Source of the DNA: Nitrosomonas sp. UBA6494
GTDB taxonomy: Bacteria; Pseudomonadota; Gammaproteobacteria; Burkholderiales; Nitrosomonadaceae
Reading direction: 5' to 3'
Length of the DNA: 30,432 nt
Assembly (NCBI GenBank): GCA_002435335.1
Contig: DJMI01000117.1
Span: 1-30,432 of the forward strand
In this document: positions 23,359 through 30,432 of the stretch, in pieces
How positions within the stretch are numbered: position 1 is the stretch's first letter
Layout: each line of letters starts with the position of its first letter
Notes under the pieces: model-generated
Databases searched by the model: none
The model's input: only the letters and a program-made list of their open reading frames with translations
What the model was told of the DNA's origin: nothing
Translations under genes and position numbers: made by a program

Positions 23359-25767
23359 TCAATGCTTGATAACCGATTTAATGAGTTTTCCCTCGTTTCC
23401 CGGCGGCAGTGATGGCGCAATAGCTGTAGTTAACAATTCCGGCTTATGCTCCAGCGCTAAATCAATCACTTGATCAATCCACTTGACAGGATGAATTATC
23501 AGTTGATTCCTTACATTGGCCGGTATATCCGTGAGATCCTTCATGTTTTTCTCTGGAATTATGACCGATTTAATGCCGCCACGATGCGCCGCCAGAAGTT
23601 TTTCTTTTAAACCGCCGATCGGAAGCACTTCTCCTCTCAGCGTAATTTCTCCGGTCATTGCCACATCCGCTCTTACCGCGATTTTTGTCAACACTGAAAT
23701 CATCGCGACACAGATACCAATACCTGCACTCGGGCCATCTTTAGGTGTCGCACCTTCAGGTAAATGAACGTGAATATCATTTTTTTGATAAAAATCTTCC
23801 GCTATTCCAAGCAGGTGAGAACGTCCGCGAACCACCGACAGCGCAGCCTGAATCGATTCCTGCATAACATCACCCAACTTGCCAGTTGTGATGGTCTTGC
23901 CTGTTCCTGGTAAGACCACAGCTTCTATCGTCAACAATTCCCCGCCGACCTCCGTCCATGCAAGACCGGTCACTTGTCCAATTTGATTTTTATCTTCTGC
24001 AATACCATAGTCATAGCGTCTAACCCCTAAAAATTTATCGAGATTGCGCGAAGTGACATTGACTTTCTGTTTTCCTTTTTTGAGCAGCATCATCTTTACT
24101 GCTTTGCGACATATTTTAGAAATTTCTCGCTCCATTGCTCGCACTCCGGCTTCTCGCGTGTAATAGCGAGCTACATCTTGCACGGCCGAATGTGAAACAG
24201 AAAGCTCTTCTGGTTTCAACCCATGATTCTTCATCTGCTTGGTCAAAAGATAGCGAGTTGCAATATTCAGCTTTTCATCATCGGTATACCCGGACAACTG
24301 GATAACTTCCATACGGTCTAGCAATGCCGGAGGAATATTCAACGTATTGGCTGTGGCCACAAACATCACATCCGATAAATCGTATTCCACTTCGATGTAG
24401 TGATCGACAAAGGTGTTATTTTGTTCCGGATCAAGAACTTCCAGGAGTGCTGATGATGGATCACCGCGAAAATCCATTCCCATCTTGTCGACTTCATCCA
24501 ACAAAAACAGCGGATTCTTAACGCCAACTTTGCTCATGTTGTGCAAAATCTTACCGGGCATCGATCCGATATACGTACGCCGATGACCGCGAATTTCCGC
24601 TTCATCTCGCACACCACCAAGCGACATGCGCACGAATTTCCGATTCGTTGCATGAGCTATTGATTGCCCCAATGAAGTCTTACCCACTCCCGGTGGTCCA
24701 ACCAAGCAAAGAATAGGGGCTTTCATTTTATCGACCCGCTGCTGAACAGCCAAATATTCGACTATTCGTTCCTTGACCTTCTCGAGACCGTAGTGATCCT
24801 TCTCAAGCATTTCCACTGCAGACTTAAGATTGGTATTGATTTTACTTTTTTTCTTCCACGGCAATGCAACCAGCGCGTCAATGTAATTACGAACCACGGT
24901 CGCTTCTGCTGACATAGGAGACATTAATCTCAGCTTCTTGAGTTCCGATTCGGCTCTGGCAAGCGCCTCCTTCGGCATTTGTGCAAGCTTAATTTTTTTC
25001 TCAATTTCTTCAATATCCGCGCCATCTTCGCCTTCGCCCAATTCTTTCTGGATCGCTTTGACTTGCTCATTGAGATAATAATCGCGCTGGCTTTTCTCCA
25101 TCTGGCGCTTCACTCTGCCGCGGATACGTTTTTCTACTTGCAAGATATCCAGTTCGGTTTCAAGCAATCCAAACAAATGCTCCAGACGTTTGGAAACATC
25201 AAATATTTCAAGAACCTGCTGCTTCTGCTCAAGCTTCAGCGGCAAGTAAGCTGCGATGGTATCCGCCAAGCGACCTGCATCATCAATACCACCGAGCGAA
25301 GTAATGATTTCAGGGGGAATCTTTTTGTTCAGTTTCACATACTGATCAAATTGCGTCATAATTGCTCGGCGCAGTGCTTCCGCTTCCGGATTGTCGCTCA
25401 AATCTGCATCAATCTGCTCGGCTCTACCGACAAAATGGGTTTCGGAGTCAATTAATTCTTTTATACGAGCACGTTGATTACCCTCGACCAACACCTTAAC
25501 GGTCCCATCCGGCAATTTCAGCATTTGCAGCAAGCTTGCAATACTACAAACCTCATACAAATCCTCAGGTTCCGGATCATCCTTGGATGCCACCTTCTGA
25601 GCAACCAACAATATATTTTTATTGGACTCCATTGCCAATTCAAGCGCTTTGATTGACTTCGGTCTCCCAACAAACAACGGTATTACCATGTGCGGAAAAA
25701 CGACAACATCACGCAGCGGAAGAAGGGGCAATATCAACGGTTCAGAATTTTCATCCAATGAGGTCAT
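23359..25767 (-). CDS. lon: ATP-dependent protease Lon
   Basis: Lon unfolds and degrades damaged and regulatory proteins in the cytoplasm. The 802-residue LonA protein has the N-terminal LON domain (about 10-205) and a coiled-coil region. The AAA+ module has Walker A GPPGVGKT at 357-364 and Walker B FLLDEVDK. The protease domain has Ser680 in KDGPSAGIG and Lys723 in GGLKEKLLAA, the Ser-Lys dyad. The ATG at 25765-25767 has a weak AAGAG upstream. It follows clpX, giving the order tig-clpP-clpX-lon. Confidence 0.98.
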   Translation of the reverse strand: MTSLDENSEPLILPLLPLRDVVVFPHMVIPLFVGRPKSIKALELAMESNKNILLVAQKVASKDDPEPEDLYEVCSIASLLQMLKLPDGTVKVLVEGNQRARIKELIDSETHFVGRAEQIDADLSDNPEAEALRRAIMTQFDQYVKLNKKIPPEIITSLGGIDDAGRLADTIAAYLPLKLEQKQQVLEIFDVSKRLEHLFGLLETELDILQVEKRIRGRVKRQMEKSQRDYYLNEQVKAIQKELGEGEDGADIEEIEKKIKLAQMPKEALARAESELKKLRLMSPMSAEATVVRNYIDALVALPWKKKSKINTNLKSAVEMLEKDHYGLEKVKERIVEYLAVQQRVDKMKAPILCLVGPPGVGKTSLGQSIAHATNRKFVRMSLGGVRDEAEIRGHRRTYIGSMPGKILHNMSKVGVKNPLFLLDEVDKMGMDFRGDPSSALLEVLDPEQNNTFVDHYIEVEYDLSDVMFVATANTLNIPPALLDRMEVIQLSGYTDDEKLNIATRYLLTKQMKNHGLKPEELSVSHSAVQDVARYYTREAGVRAMEREISKICRKAVKMMLLKKGKQKVNVTSRNLDKFLGVRRYDYGIAEDKNQIGQVTGLAWTEVGGELLTIEAVVLPGTGKTITTGKLGDVMQESIQAALSVVRGRSHLLGIAEDFYQKNDIHVHLPEGATPKDGPSAGIGICVAMISVLTKIAVRADVAMTGEITLRGEVLPIGGLKEKLLAAHRGGIKSVIIPEKNMKDLTDIPANVRNQLIIHPVKWIDQVIDLALEHKPELLTTAIAPSLPPGNEGKLIKSVIKH

Positions 25768-25799
25768 AATTACTCTTTTTTAAGTTCCTAACAGTCAAC

Positions 25800-25828
25800 T
25801 AGGTAGAGGCAAATCAGGCAATTTCAAG
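25800..25828 (-). promoter_or_regulatory. Candidate heat-shock (sigma-32) promoter of lon
   Basis: On the minus strand CTTGAAA (25822-25828) matches the sigma-32 -35 consensus. CTCTACCTA (25800-25808) is a partial match to the CCCCATnTA -10 element. The spacing equals that of the E. coli lon promoter as I remember it. Transcription would begin about 25 bases before the lon start. Confidence 0.4.
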
Positions 25829-25909
25829 CGATTAAACCCCATTTATCCACAGCAACGGAAGAAGACAATCAAATCGCATTAATCTTTGCTTGCGCAATGA
25901 AAGAAACTG

Positions 25910-27187
25910 TCATTTAGAACGTTTAGCAACTTTCGGTTGATCTGAATAAATCAAAATCGGCTTTATATCTTCATTGCTGGAACTATAGTCGATGACTACT
26001 TTTGTAACATTCTCCAGCGATGGAAGATCGTACATAATATCAAGCAATATTTCCTCTAAGATCGAGCGCAGTCCGCGAGCACCCGTTTTTCGTGCCAGAG
26101 CTCTTTTCGCAATTGCTTTGAGCGCCGCCTCACGAAACTCAAGATCAACCCCGCCTTCCATATTGAACATTTTCCAATACTGCTTAACCAAAGCATTTTT
26201 CGGTTCGGTCAAAATCTGGATCAATGCGGTTTCATTCAGCTCGTCTAGTGTAGCCACAACCGGTAGTCGCCCGACAAATTCCGGTATTAAACCGAATTTC
26301 ACCAAATCTTCTGGCTCTACTTGTTGTAGCATTTTATTAACGTCTTTACGTTCGTTGCTTCGGACATCGGCACCGAATCCGATACCGCTTTTTTCGGTAC
26401 GCGCTCTGATTACCTTGTCAAGACCGTCAAACGCACCACCGCAAATAAACAGAATATTCGTCGTATCGACCTGAATAAATTCTTGATTTGGGTGCTTCCT
26501 GCCACCTTGCGGCGGTACCATCGCAATGGTACCCTCGATCAGCTTCAATAAGGCTTGTTGAACACCTTCTCCTGAAACATCCCGGGTTATGGACGGGTTA
26601 TCCGATTTCCGAGAAATCTTATCGATTTCATCGATATATACAATACCGCGCTGTGCTTTCTCTGCATCATAGTTACATTTTTGCAGCAGCTTCTGAATAA
26701 TGTTTTCCACATCTTCGCCAACATAGCCGGCTTCCGTCAGCGATGTCGCATCCGCCATGATAAAAGGAACATCCAATAATCGGGCAAGGGTTTGCGCCAA
26801 TAAAGTTTTACCTGAGCCGGTTGGACCGACCAAAAGGATATTGCTTTTTGACAACTCTATATCATCGGCTTCATCGGATTTGTTTAGATTACGCAACCGC
26901 TTATAATGATTGTAAACTGCAACCGATAAGATTTTTTTCGCCGACTCTTGACCGATCACGTACTGATCAAGGATTTGGCATATTTCACGCGGTACCGGCA
27001 AAGTGGATTTGATTAACTTGGCTGCCTCATCGCCTTGCATTTCCTCACGAATGATGTCGTTACAAAGATCAATACATTCATCACAAATAAACACTGAAGG
27101 ACCTGCAATCAGTTTTCTAACTTCATGCTGGCTCTTTCCGCAAAAAGAACAGTAAAGGAGTTTTTCGCTATTGGCTTTGTCTGGCAT
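25910..27187 (-). CDS. clpX: ATP-dependent Clp protease ATP-binding subunit ClpX
   Basis: ClpX unfolds tagged substrates and feeds them into ClpP. The 425-residue protein has the N-terminal zinc-binding domain with Cys13, Cys16, Cys35 and Cys38. Walker A GPTGSGKT is at 121-128 and Walker B IVYIDEIDK. The pore loop GYVGED, the RKHPNQ loop and the LIPEFVGRLPV region follow. All expected motifs are intact. It lies 60 bases after clpP. Confidence 0.98.
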   Translation of the reverse strand: MPDKANSEKLLYCSFCGKSQHEVRKLIAGPSVFICDECIDLCNDIIREEMQGDEAAKLIKSTLPVPREICQILDQYVIGQESAKKILSVAVYNHYKRLRNLNKSDEADDIELSKSNILLVGPTGSGKTLLAQTLARLLDVPFIMADATSLTEAGYVGEDVENIIQKLLQKCNYDAEKAQRGIVYIDEIDKISRKSDNPSITRDVSGEGVQQALLKLIEGTIAMVPPQGGRKHPNQEFIQVDTTNILFICGGAFDGLDKVIRARTEKSGIGFGADVRSNERKDVNKMLQQVEPEDLVKFGLIPEFVGRLPVVATLDELNETALIQILTEPKNALVKQYWKMFNMEGGVDLEFREAALKAIAKRALARKTGARGLRSILEEILLDIMYDLPSLENVTKVVIDYSSSNEDIKPILIYSDQPKVAKRSK

Positions 27188-27247
27188 ATTCGTATCCCAC
27201 CGTCATCGAGTTTAAATATCCGTCACTTAAAATTACACTAGCATGCA

Positions 27248-27889
27248 TTAGTTATTGCTTTCTTCTCTTCGGCTTAATACAGCATCTACTAAACCGTAAT
27301 TTACCGATTCCGTTGCACTCATAAAATTATCACGATCGGTATCTTTTTCTATATCAGAAACGGAGCGCTCCGTATGCTTCGCCATAATTTCATTTAACCG
27401 TCCTTTCAGATACAGAATTTCCTTAGCATGAATTTCTATATCGGAAGCTTGTCCTTGAAATCCACCTAACGGTTGATGAATCATCACCCGAGAATTCGGC
27501 AAGCAATATCGCTTTCCTTTAGTACCGGCGGTCAGCAACAACGCTCCCATGCTAGCGGCCTGACCGATGCACAGTGTACTGACATCCGGCTTAATATACT
27601 GCATTGTGTCATAAATCGCTAATCCGGCTGATACCATACCACCGGGCGAATTAATATAAAAATGAATGTCTTTTTCCGAATTCTCAGACTCAAGAAACAG
27701 TAATTGCGCCACCACCAAGTTTGCAGTCACTTCGTTGACCGGACCGACTAGAAATACCACGCGTTCTTTCAATAAGCGTGAGTAAATATCGTATGCACGC
27801 TCACCTCGGCCACTGCTTTCGACAACCATTGGAATCAATCCCAGACCCCTTGGTTCCATTGCATGCATAGTATTGAATATTTGCGTCAT
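27248..27889 (-). CDS. clpP: ATP-dependent Clp protease proteolytic subunit ClpP
   Basis: ClpP is the barrel-shaped serine peptidase that works with ClpX. The 213-residue protein has the catalytic triad Ser113 (GQAASMGALLL), His138 (RVMIHQPLGG) and Asp187 (TDRDNFMSA). The 213-residue length suggests a short propeptide, as in E. coli. Its start lies 1 base after the tig stop codon, so translation of the two is probably coupled. Confidence 0.98.
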   Translation of the reverse strand: MTQIFNTMHAMEPRGLGLIPMVVESSGRGERAYDIYSRLLKERVVFLVGPVNEVTANLVVAQLLFLESENSEKDIHFYINSPGGMVSAGLAIYDTMQYIKPDVSTLCIGQAASMGALLLTAGTKGKRYCLPNSRVMIHQPLGGFQGQASDIEIHAKEILYLKGRLNEIMAKHTERSVSDIEKDTDRDNFMSATESVNYGLVDAVLSRREESNN

Positions 27890-27890
27890 C

Positions 27891-29195
27891 TTAAGATATC
27901 CCCATCAACTCATCGAATGTCACTTTCTTATCGGTGATTGTAACTTTACTCAACGCCCAATTGACCACGTTCTCCTCCAAAGCCAAGGCTTCGGCCTCTT
28001 TCAATCTATCTTCAGAAGCATAATGCCACTTCACAACTTGCTCCGGATTTTCATAACTTTGAGCCGCTTCTTCGATTAGAGTTCGAATTTGTCCTGACGT
28101 AGGTTTAAGGTTATGCGCATCAACCAATTCGGATAATATCAAACCCAGTTTAATACGATACACCGCTTTTTCCTGAAATGAATCGGCATTAAGCGGTATT
28201 TTATTGCTCTTTATTCCTCTTGATTCAAGATCGCTTTTAGCGCTTTGCAATAAACGCTCTTTTTCTTGATTAACCAAAACATTCGGTGCATCAAATTGCG
28301 TCGCATTCAACAGCGCTTGCATTACCTGCTCTTTCAGTTTCGTTCGAATCCGCCGCGAAACTTCACGTTCAAGATCATTACGAATGCCTTCACGTAATTT
28401 ATTGAGATCGCCGTCAGGAACTCCCAATGATTTTGCAAGCTCTGCATTAACCTCCGGCAGTACCGGTTGCTCCAACTGCTTGAGCTTTACCTCAAATGTA
28501 GCGGTTTTTCCAGCCAGATCTTTGCCATGATAATCTTCAGGAAATACCACATCGAATGATTTTTGTTGGCCAATCTCCATACCAACTATAGGCGCCTCAA
28601 AATCTTTCAAATATTTTCCATCACCCAATATCAACTGAACATCATCGGCTTTGCCACCGGAAAATTCATTTCCATTGATCGTCCCGCGAAAATCAATTTG
28701 AACACGATCACCAATTTGCGCAGGGCGTTGCACATTCTTATAGGTAACACGTTGTTTGCAAATACGATCCAATGTACTATCAATATCGTTTTCATTAATT
28801 TCAACCACTGCTTTCTCAATACCTTGTTTACCCAAATCGCCTAAAACGATTTCCGGAAATACTTCAAATGTTGCAGTAACGGTATATTGAGAATTGCTAT
28901 CGTCGGATGCTTTCACGTCGAAACGTGGATAGCCCGCTACTTGCAAATTATTCTCATTGATCTTCTCTTTAAATTCCTTGTGAACGGCATCATTTAAAAC
29001 ATCTTGCTGAACTTGCATGCCGTACATCTGCGTAACAATACCGAGCGGAACCTTTCCAGGTCTAAAACCATGCAGTTTTGTCGTTTTTGCTAATTTTTTT
29101 AATCGACCATCGATCTCTCCTTGCAATTGCTCGAGCGATATGATGATGTCGAAGCGGCGCTCTAATGCGCCAATGTTTTCTACATTTGATCCCAT
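27891..29195 (-). CDS. tig: Trigger factor, ribosome-associated chaperone and prolyl isomerase
   Basis: Trigger factor binds at the ribosome exit tunnel and shields nascent chains. The 434-residue protein has the ribosome-binding loop HGFRPGKVPLG near residues 42-52. The FKBP-type domain (about 160-245) has GDRVQIDFRGTINGNEF, and a helical C-terminal domain completes it. AGGA lies upstream of the ATG at 29193-29195. A tRNA-Leu gene lies 99 bases upstream on the same strand. Confidence 0.97.
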   Translation of the reverse strand: MGSNVENIGALERRFDIIISLEQLQGEIDGRLKKLAKTTKLHGFRPGKVPLGIVTQMYGMQVQQDVLNDAVHKEFKEKINENNLQVAGYPRFDVKASDDSNSQYTVTATFEVFPEIVLGDLGKQGIEKAVVEINENDIDSTLDRICKQRVTYKNVQRPAQIGDRVQIDFRGTINGNEFSGGKADDVQLILGDGKYLKDFEAPIVGMEIGQQKSFDVVFPEDYHGKDLAGKTATFEVKLKQLEQPVLPEVNAELAKSLGVPDGDLNKLREGIRNDLEREVSRRIRTKLKEQVMQALLNATQFDAPNVLVNQEKERLLQSAKSDLESRGIKSNKIPLNADSFQEKAVYRIKLGLILSELVDAHNLKPTSGQIRTLIEEAAQSYENPEQVVKWHYASEDRLKEAEALALEENVVNWALSKVTITDKKVTFDELMGIS

Positions 29196-29294
29196 TAAAA
29201 TTCCTGACCGATAAGTTGTTTTTTAATCGATTTGATATCTAAAGCAATTTAACCTGATGATCGGCTACTTCATAAGCATTTCGCCGATAACATC

Positions 29295-29380
<86 letters not shown>

Positions 29381-29399
29381 TGCTCAATATAATGCGACG

Positions 29400-29405
29400 A
29401 TTATA
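29400..29405 (-). promoter_or_regulatory. Candidate -10 box of the tRNA-Leu gene
   Basis: A perfect TATAAT on the minus strand lies 20 bases upstream of the tRNA 5' end, the expected position for a short leader. The -35 region at 29423-29428 reads CTGCGG, a poor match. Confidence 0.5.
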
Positions 29406-29463
29406 CCGTGTAATCCGCGCAACCGCAGCCGGATCATCCAATACCTAACTATTCAGCGTTTCC

Positions 29464-30213
29464 TTAACAAAGGAACGTTTGACCACTTACTCCCTTACTG
29501 TCCGGTCCGATCAAGTAAAGATATGTGCTCATCAAATCTTCAGGATGCCGCATCGTTTGCTTAATTTCTCCGGGATGAGTGATTACGCGCTGGGGAGAAT
29601 TTACGACTCCCGGCACAATCGAATTAATACGCAAATTAGGCATTAATTCCCATTCATCTGCCTGTATCTTCATTAGCGTATCCAATCCCGACTTAGCTAC
29701 GGCAAATCCCCCCCAATATGCAGTTGGTTTAAGCGCATGAGAGCTTGACGTCATAATCACGCTGGCATCCGGAGAGTTCTTTAATAATGGCAAGCAAGCT
29801 TTGGTCAAAGCGAAAGGAGCAATCAAATTCACTTGCAACAAGGCGCGAAATTGCGCCACGGTTTGATGATCTAATGGACTTAAACCGGTCAACAAAGCCG
29901 CATTATGCAGAATCCCGTCCAACCTTCCCAATTGCTCTGCGATCGCTTCCGCAATAATTAAGAAATCCTTATCTTCTGCACGCTCCAGGTCCAGCGGATA
30001 AATAAGCGCTTGCGCTTTGCCGATCGCTTCAATTTCATCGTAAACCTGCTCCAGCTTTTTTACTTTGCGGCCATGCAAAATTACGGTAGCACCGTGCTTC
30101 GCATAAGCCAATGCCGCAGCACGACCCAAGCCTTGACCTGCCCCTGTGATAAGGATGACACGATTTTTCAACAAATCATCAGGTGCCAAATAGCTTTCCA
30201 GTTCATTCATCAT
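29464..30213 (-). CDS. YciK-like short-chain dehydrogenase family protein, Tyr-to-Phe at the active site
   Basis: The 249-residue protein has the cofactor loop TGAGQGLG at 23-30, HNAA at 103-106 and Ser residues 156-158. At the catalytic position it has FAVAK (Phe170, Lys174) instead of YxxxK. The C-terminal SIVPGVVNSPQR and TYLYLIGPDSKGVSGQTF pattern and overall layout resemble E. coli YciK. The Phe codon is TTT at 29704-29706. Loss of the Tyr predicts weak or no classical dehydrogenase activity, or another proton donor. The start may be either of two adjacent ATGs (30213 or 30210), and neither has a good ribosome-binding site. It lies between groL and the tRNA gene. Confidence 0.82.
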   Translation of the reverse strand: MMNELESYLAPDDLLKNRVILITGAGQGLGRAAALAYAKHGATVILHGRKVKKLEQVYDEIEAIGKAQALIYPLDLERAEDKDFLIIAEAIAEQLGRLDGILHNAALLTGLSPLDHQTVAQFRALLQVNLIAPFALTKACLPLLKNSPDASVIMTSSSHALKPTAYWGGFAVAKSGLDTLMKIQADEWELMPNLRINSIVPGVVNSPQRVITHPGEIKQTMRHPEDLMSTYLYLIGPDSKGVSGQTFLC

Positions 30214-30330
30214 TTGAAATCTATCATGAGAAAAATTTTTTATATAAAAACATAACGCCTGAAAAGCACTTTTATTCGTTCAATCAATCTCAAAGAAATA
30301 TTGAATATTCGACATTTCCTTAAATAAAAA

Positions 30331-30360
30331 AACAGACTCCAACATAGATTGGAGTCTGTT
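30331..30360 (-). terminator. Rho-independent terminator of groL
   Basis: A perfect 11-bp inverted repeat, AACAGACTCCA / TGGAGTCTGTT, encloses an 8-base loop. A runs on the left and T runs on the right give a T tract on both strands. It lies 42 bases past the groL stop codon on the minus strand. Confidence 0.9.
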
Positions 30361-30402
30361 TTTATACAAGAACAATAATAATTACCGATCTTTAAATAGT
30401 AA

Positions 30403-30432
30403 TTACATATCCATACCGCCCATGCCGCCCAT
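30403..30432 (-). CDS. groL: 60 kDa chaperonin GroEL, C-terminal end
   Basis: The last nine codons on the minus strand read MGGMGGMDM before a TAA at 30403-30405. This Gly-Gly-Met repeat ending MDM is the flexible tail of GroEL that lines the folding chamber. The rest of the gene and the expected groES lie beyond the right edge. A terminator follows the stop. Confidence 0.9.
   Translation of the reverse strand: MGGMGGMDM

Noticed and set aside
24979..25455. Plus-strand open frame of 158 codons inside lon
   Set aside because: It lies opposite the Lon N-terminal and coiled-coil regions and has no own motif.
25834..25846. Plus-strand ACCCCATTTAT resembling a sigma-32 -10 element
   Set aside because: It points away from lon into the 3' end of clpX and lacks a matching -35 element at the right distance.
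25992..26474. Plus-strand open frame of 160 codons inside clpX
   Set aside because: It is a serine-rich antisense shadow of ClpX.
29260..29288. Inverted repeat ATCGGC / GCCGAT between the tRNA and tig
   Set aside because: It has only a 6-bp stem with a 17-base loop and no T tract, so I do not call it a terminator.

Overview
The window looks like a chromosomal segment of a betaproteobacterium of moderate GC content, most likely of the Nitrosomonas type. This rests on gene order: lptC-lptA-lptB-rpoN-hpf-ptsN-hprK on one strand, tRNA-Leu-tig-clpP-clpX-lon on one strand, and a BaiN/YhiN-type flavoprotein, a Rof-type protein and a DUF2909 protein near housekeeping genes. The genus is inference; no ribosomal RNA or ammonia-oxidation gene is present to prove it. 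I see no insertion sequence, prophage, integron or CRISPR array.

Left part (1-8.5 kb). The window opens inside hsdM, the methyltransferase subunit of a type I restriction system, cut by the window edge just after its SAM-binding motif I. Next come a BON-domain lipoprotein with a strong palindromic terminator, miaA, and a divergent pair: a DUF2909 membrane peptide and a YhiN-type flavoprotein. A secreted metzincin-like protease and a small two-helix membrane protein follow. These face a TonB-dependent receptor and a short-chain dehydrogenase on the minus strand, and the two sides share one bidirectional terminator.

Middle part (8.8-15.4 kb). mltD (LysM lytic transglycosylase) meets an M17 aminopeptidase tail to tail. 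Then comes a plus-strand run: thyA-folA (overlapping by ATGA), a Rof-like Rho antiterminator, mutY and 5-formyltetrahydrofolate cyclo-ligase. ThyA, FolA and the cyclo-ligase all act in the one-carbon folate pool.

Right-middle part (15.4-22.5 kb, minus strand). Ten genes run the same way: CarS-like CDP-lipid synthase, CDP-alcohol phosphatidyltransferase, lptC, lptA, lptB, rpoN, hpf, ptsN, hprK and ubiX. The group joins membrane lipid synthesis, LPS export, sigma-54, ribosome hibernation and nitrogen-PTS control. A divergent EEP-family hydrolase of the YbhP type (22.6 kb) completes a likely phospholipid locus, which is the least characterised system here.

Right part (23.4-30.4 kb, minus strand). 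The protein quality-control run is tRNA-Leu(UAG), tig, clpP, clpX and lon. Upstream of it lie a YciK-like reductase whose catalytic Tyr is replaced by Phe, and the last codons of groL with a clear terminator.
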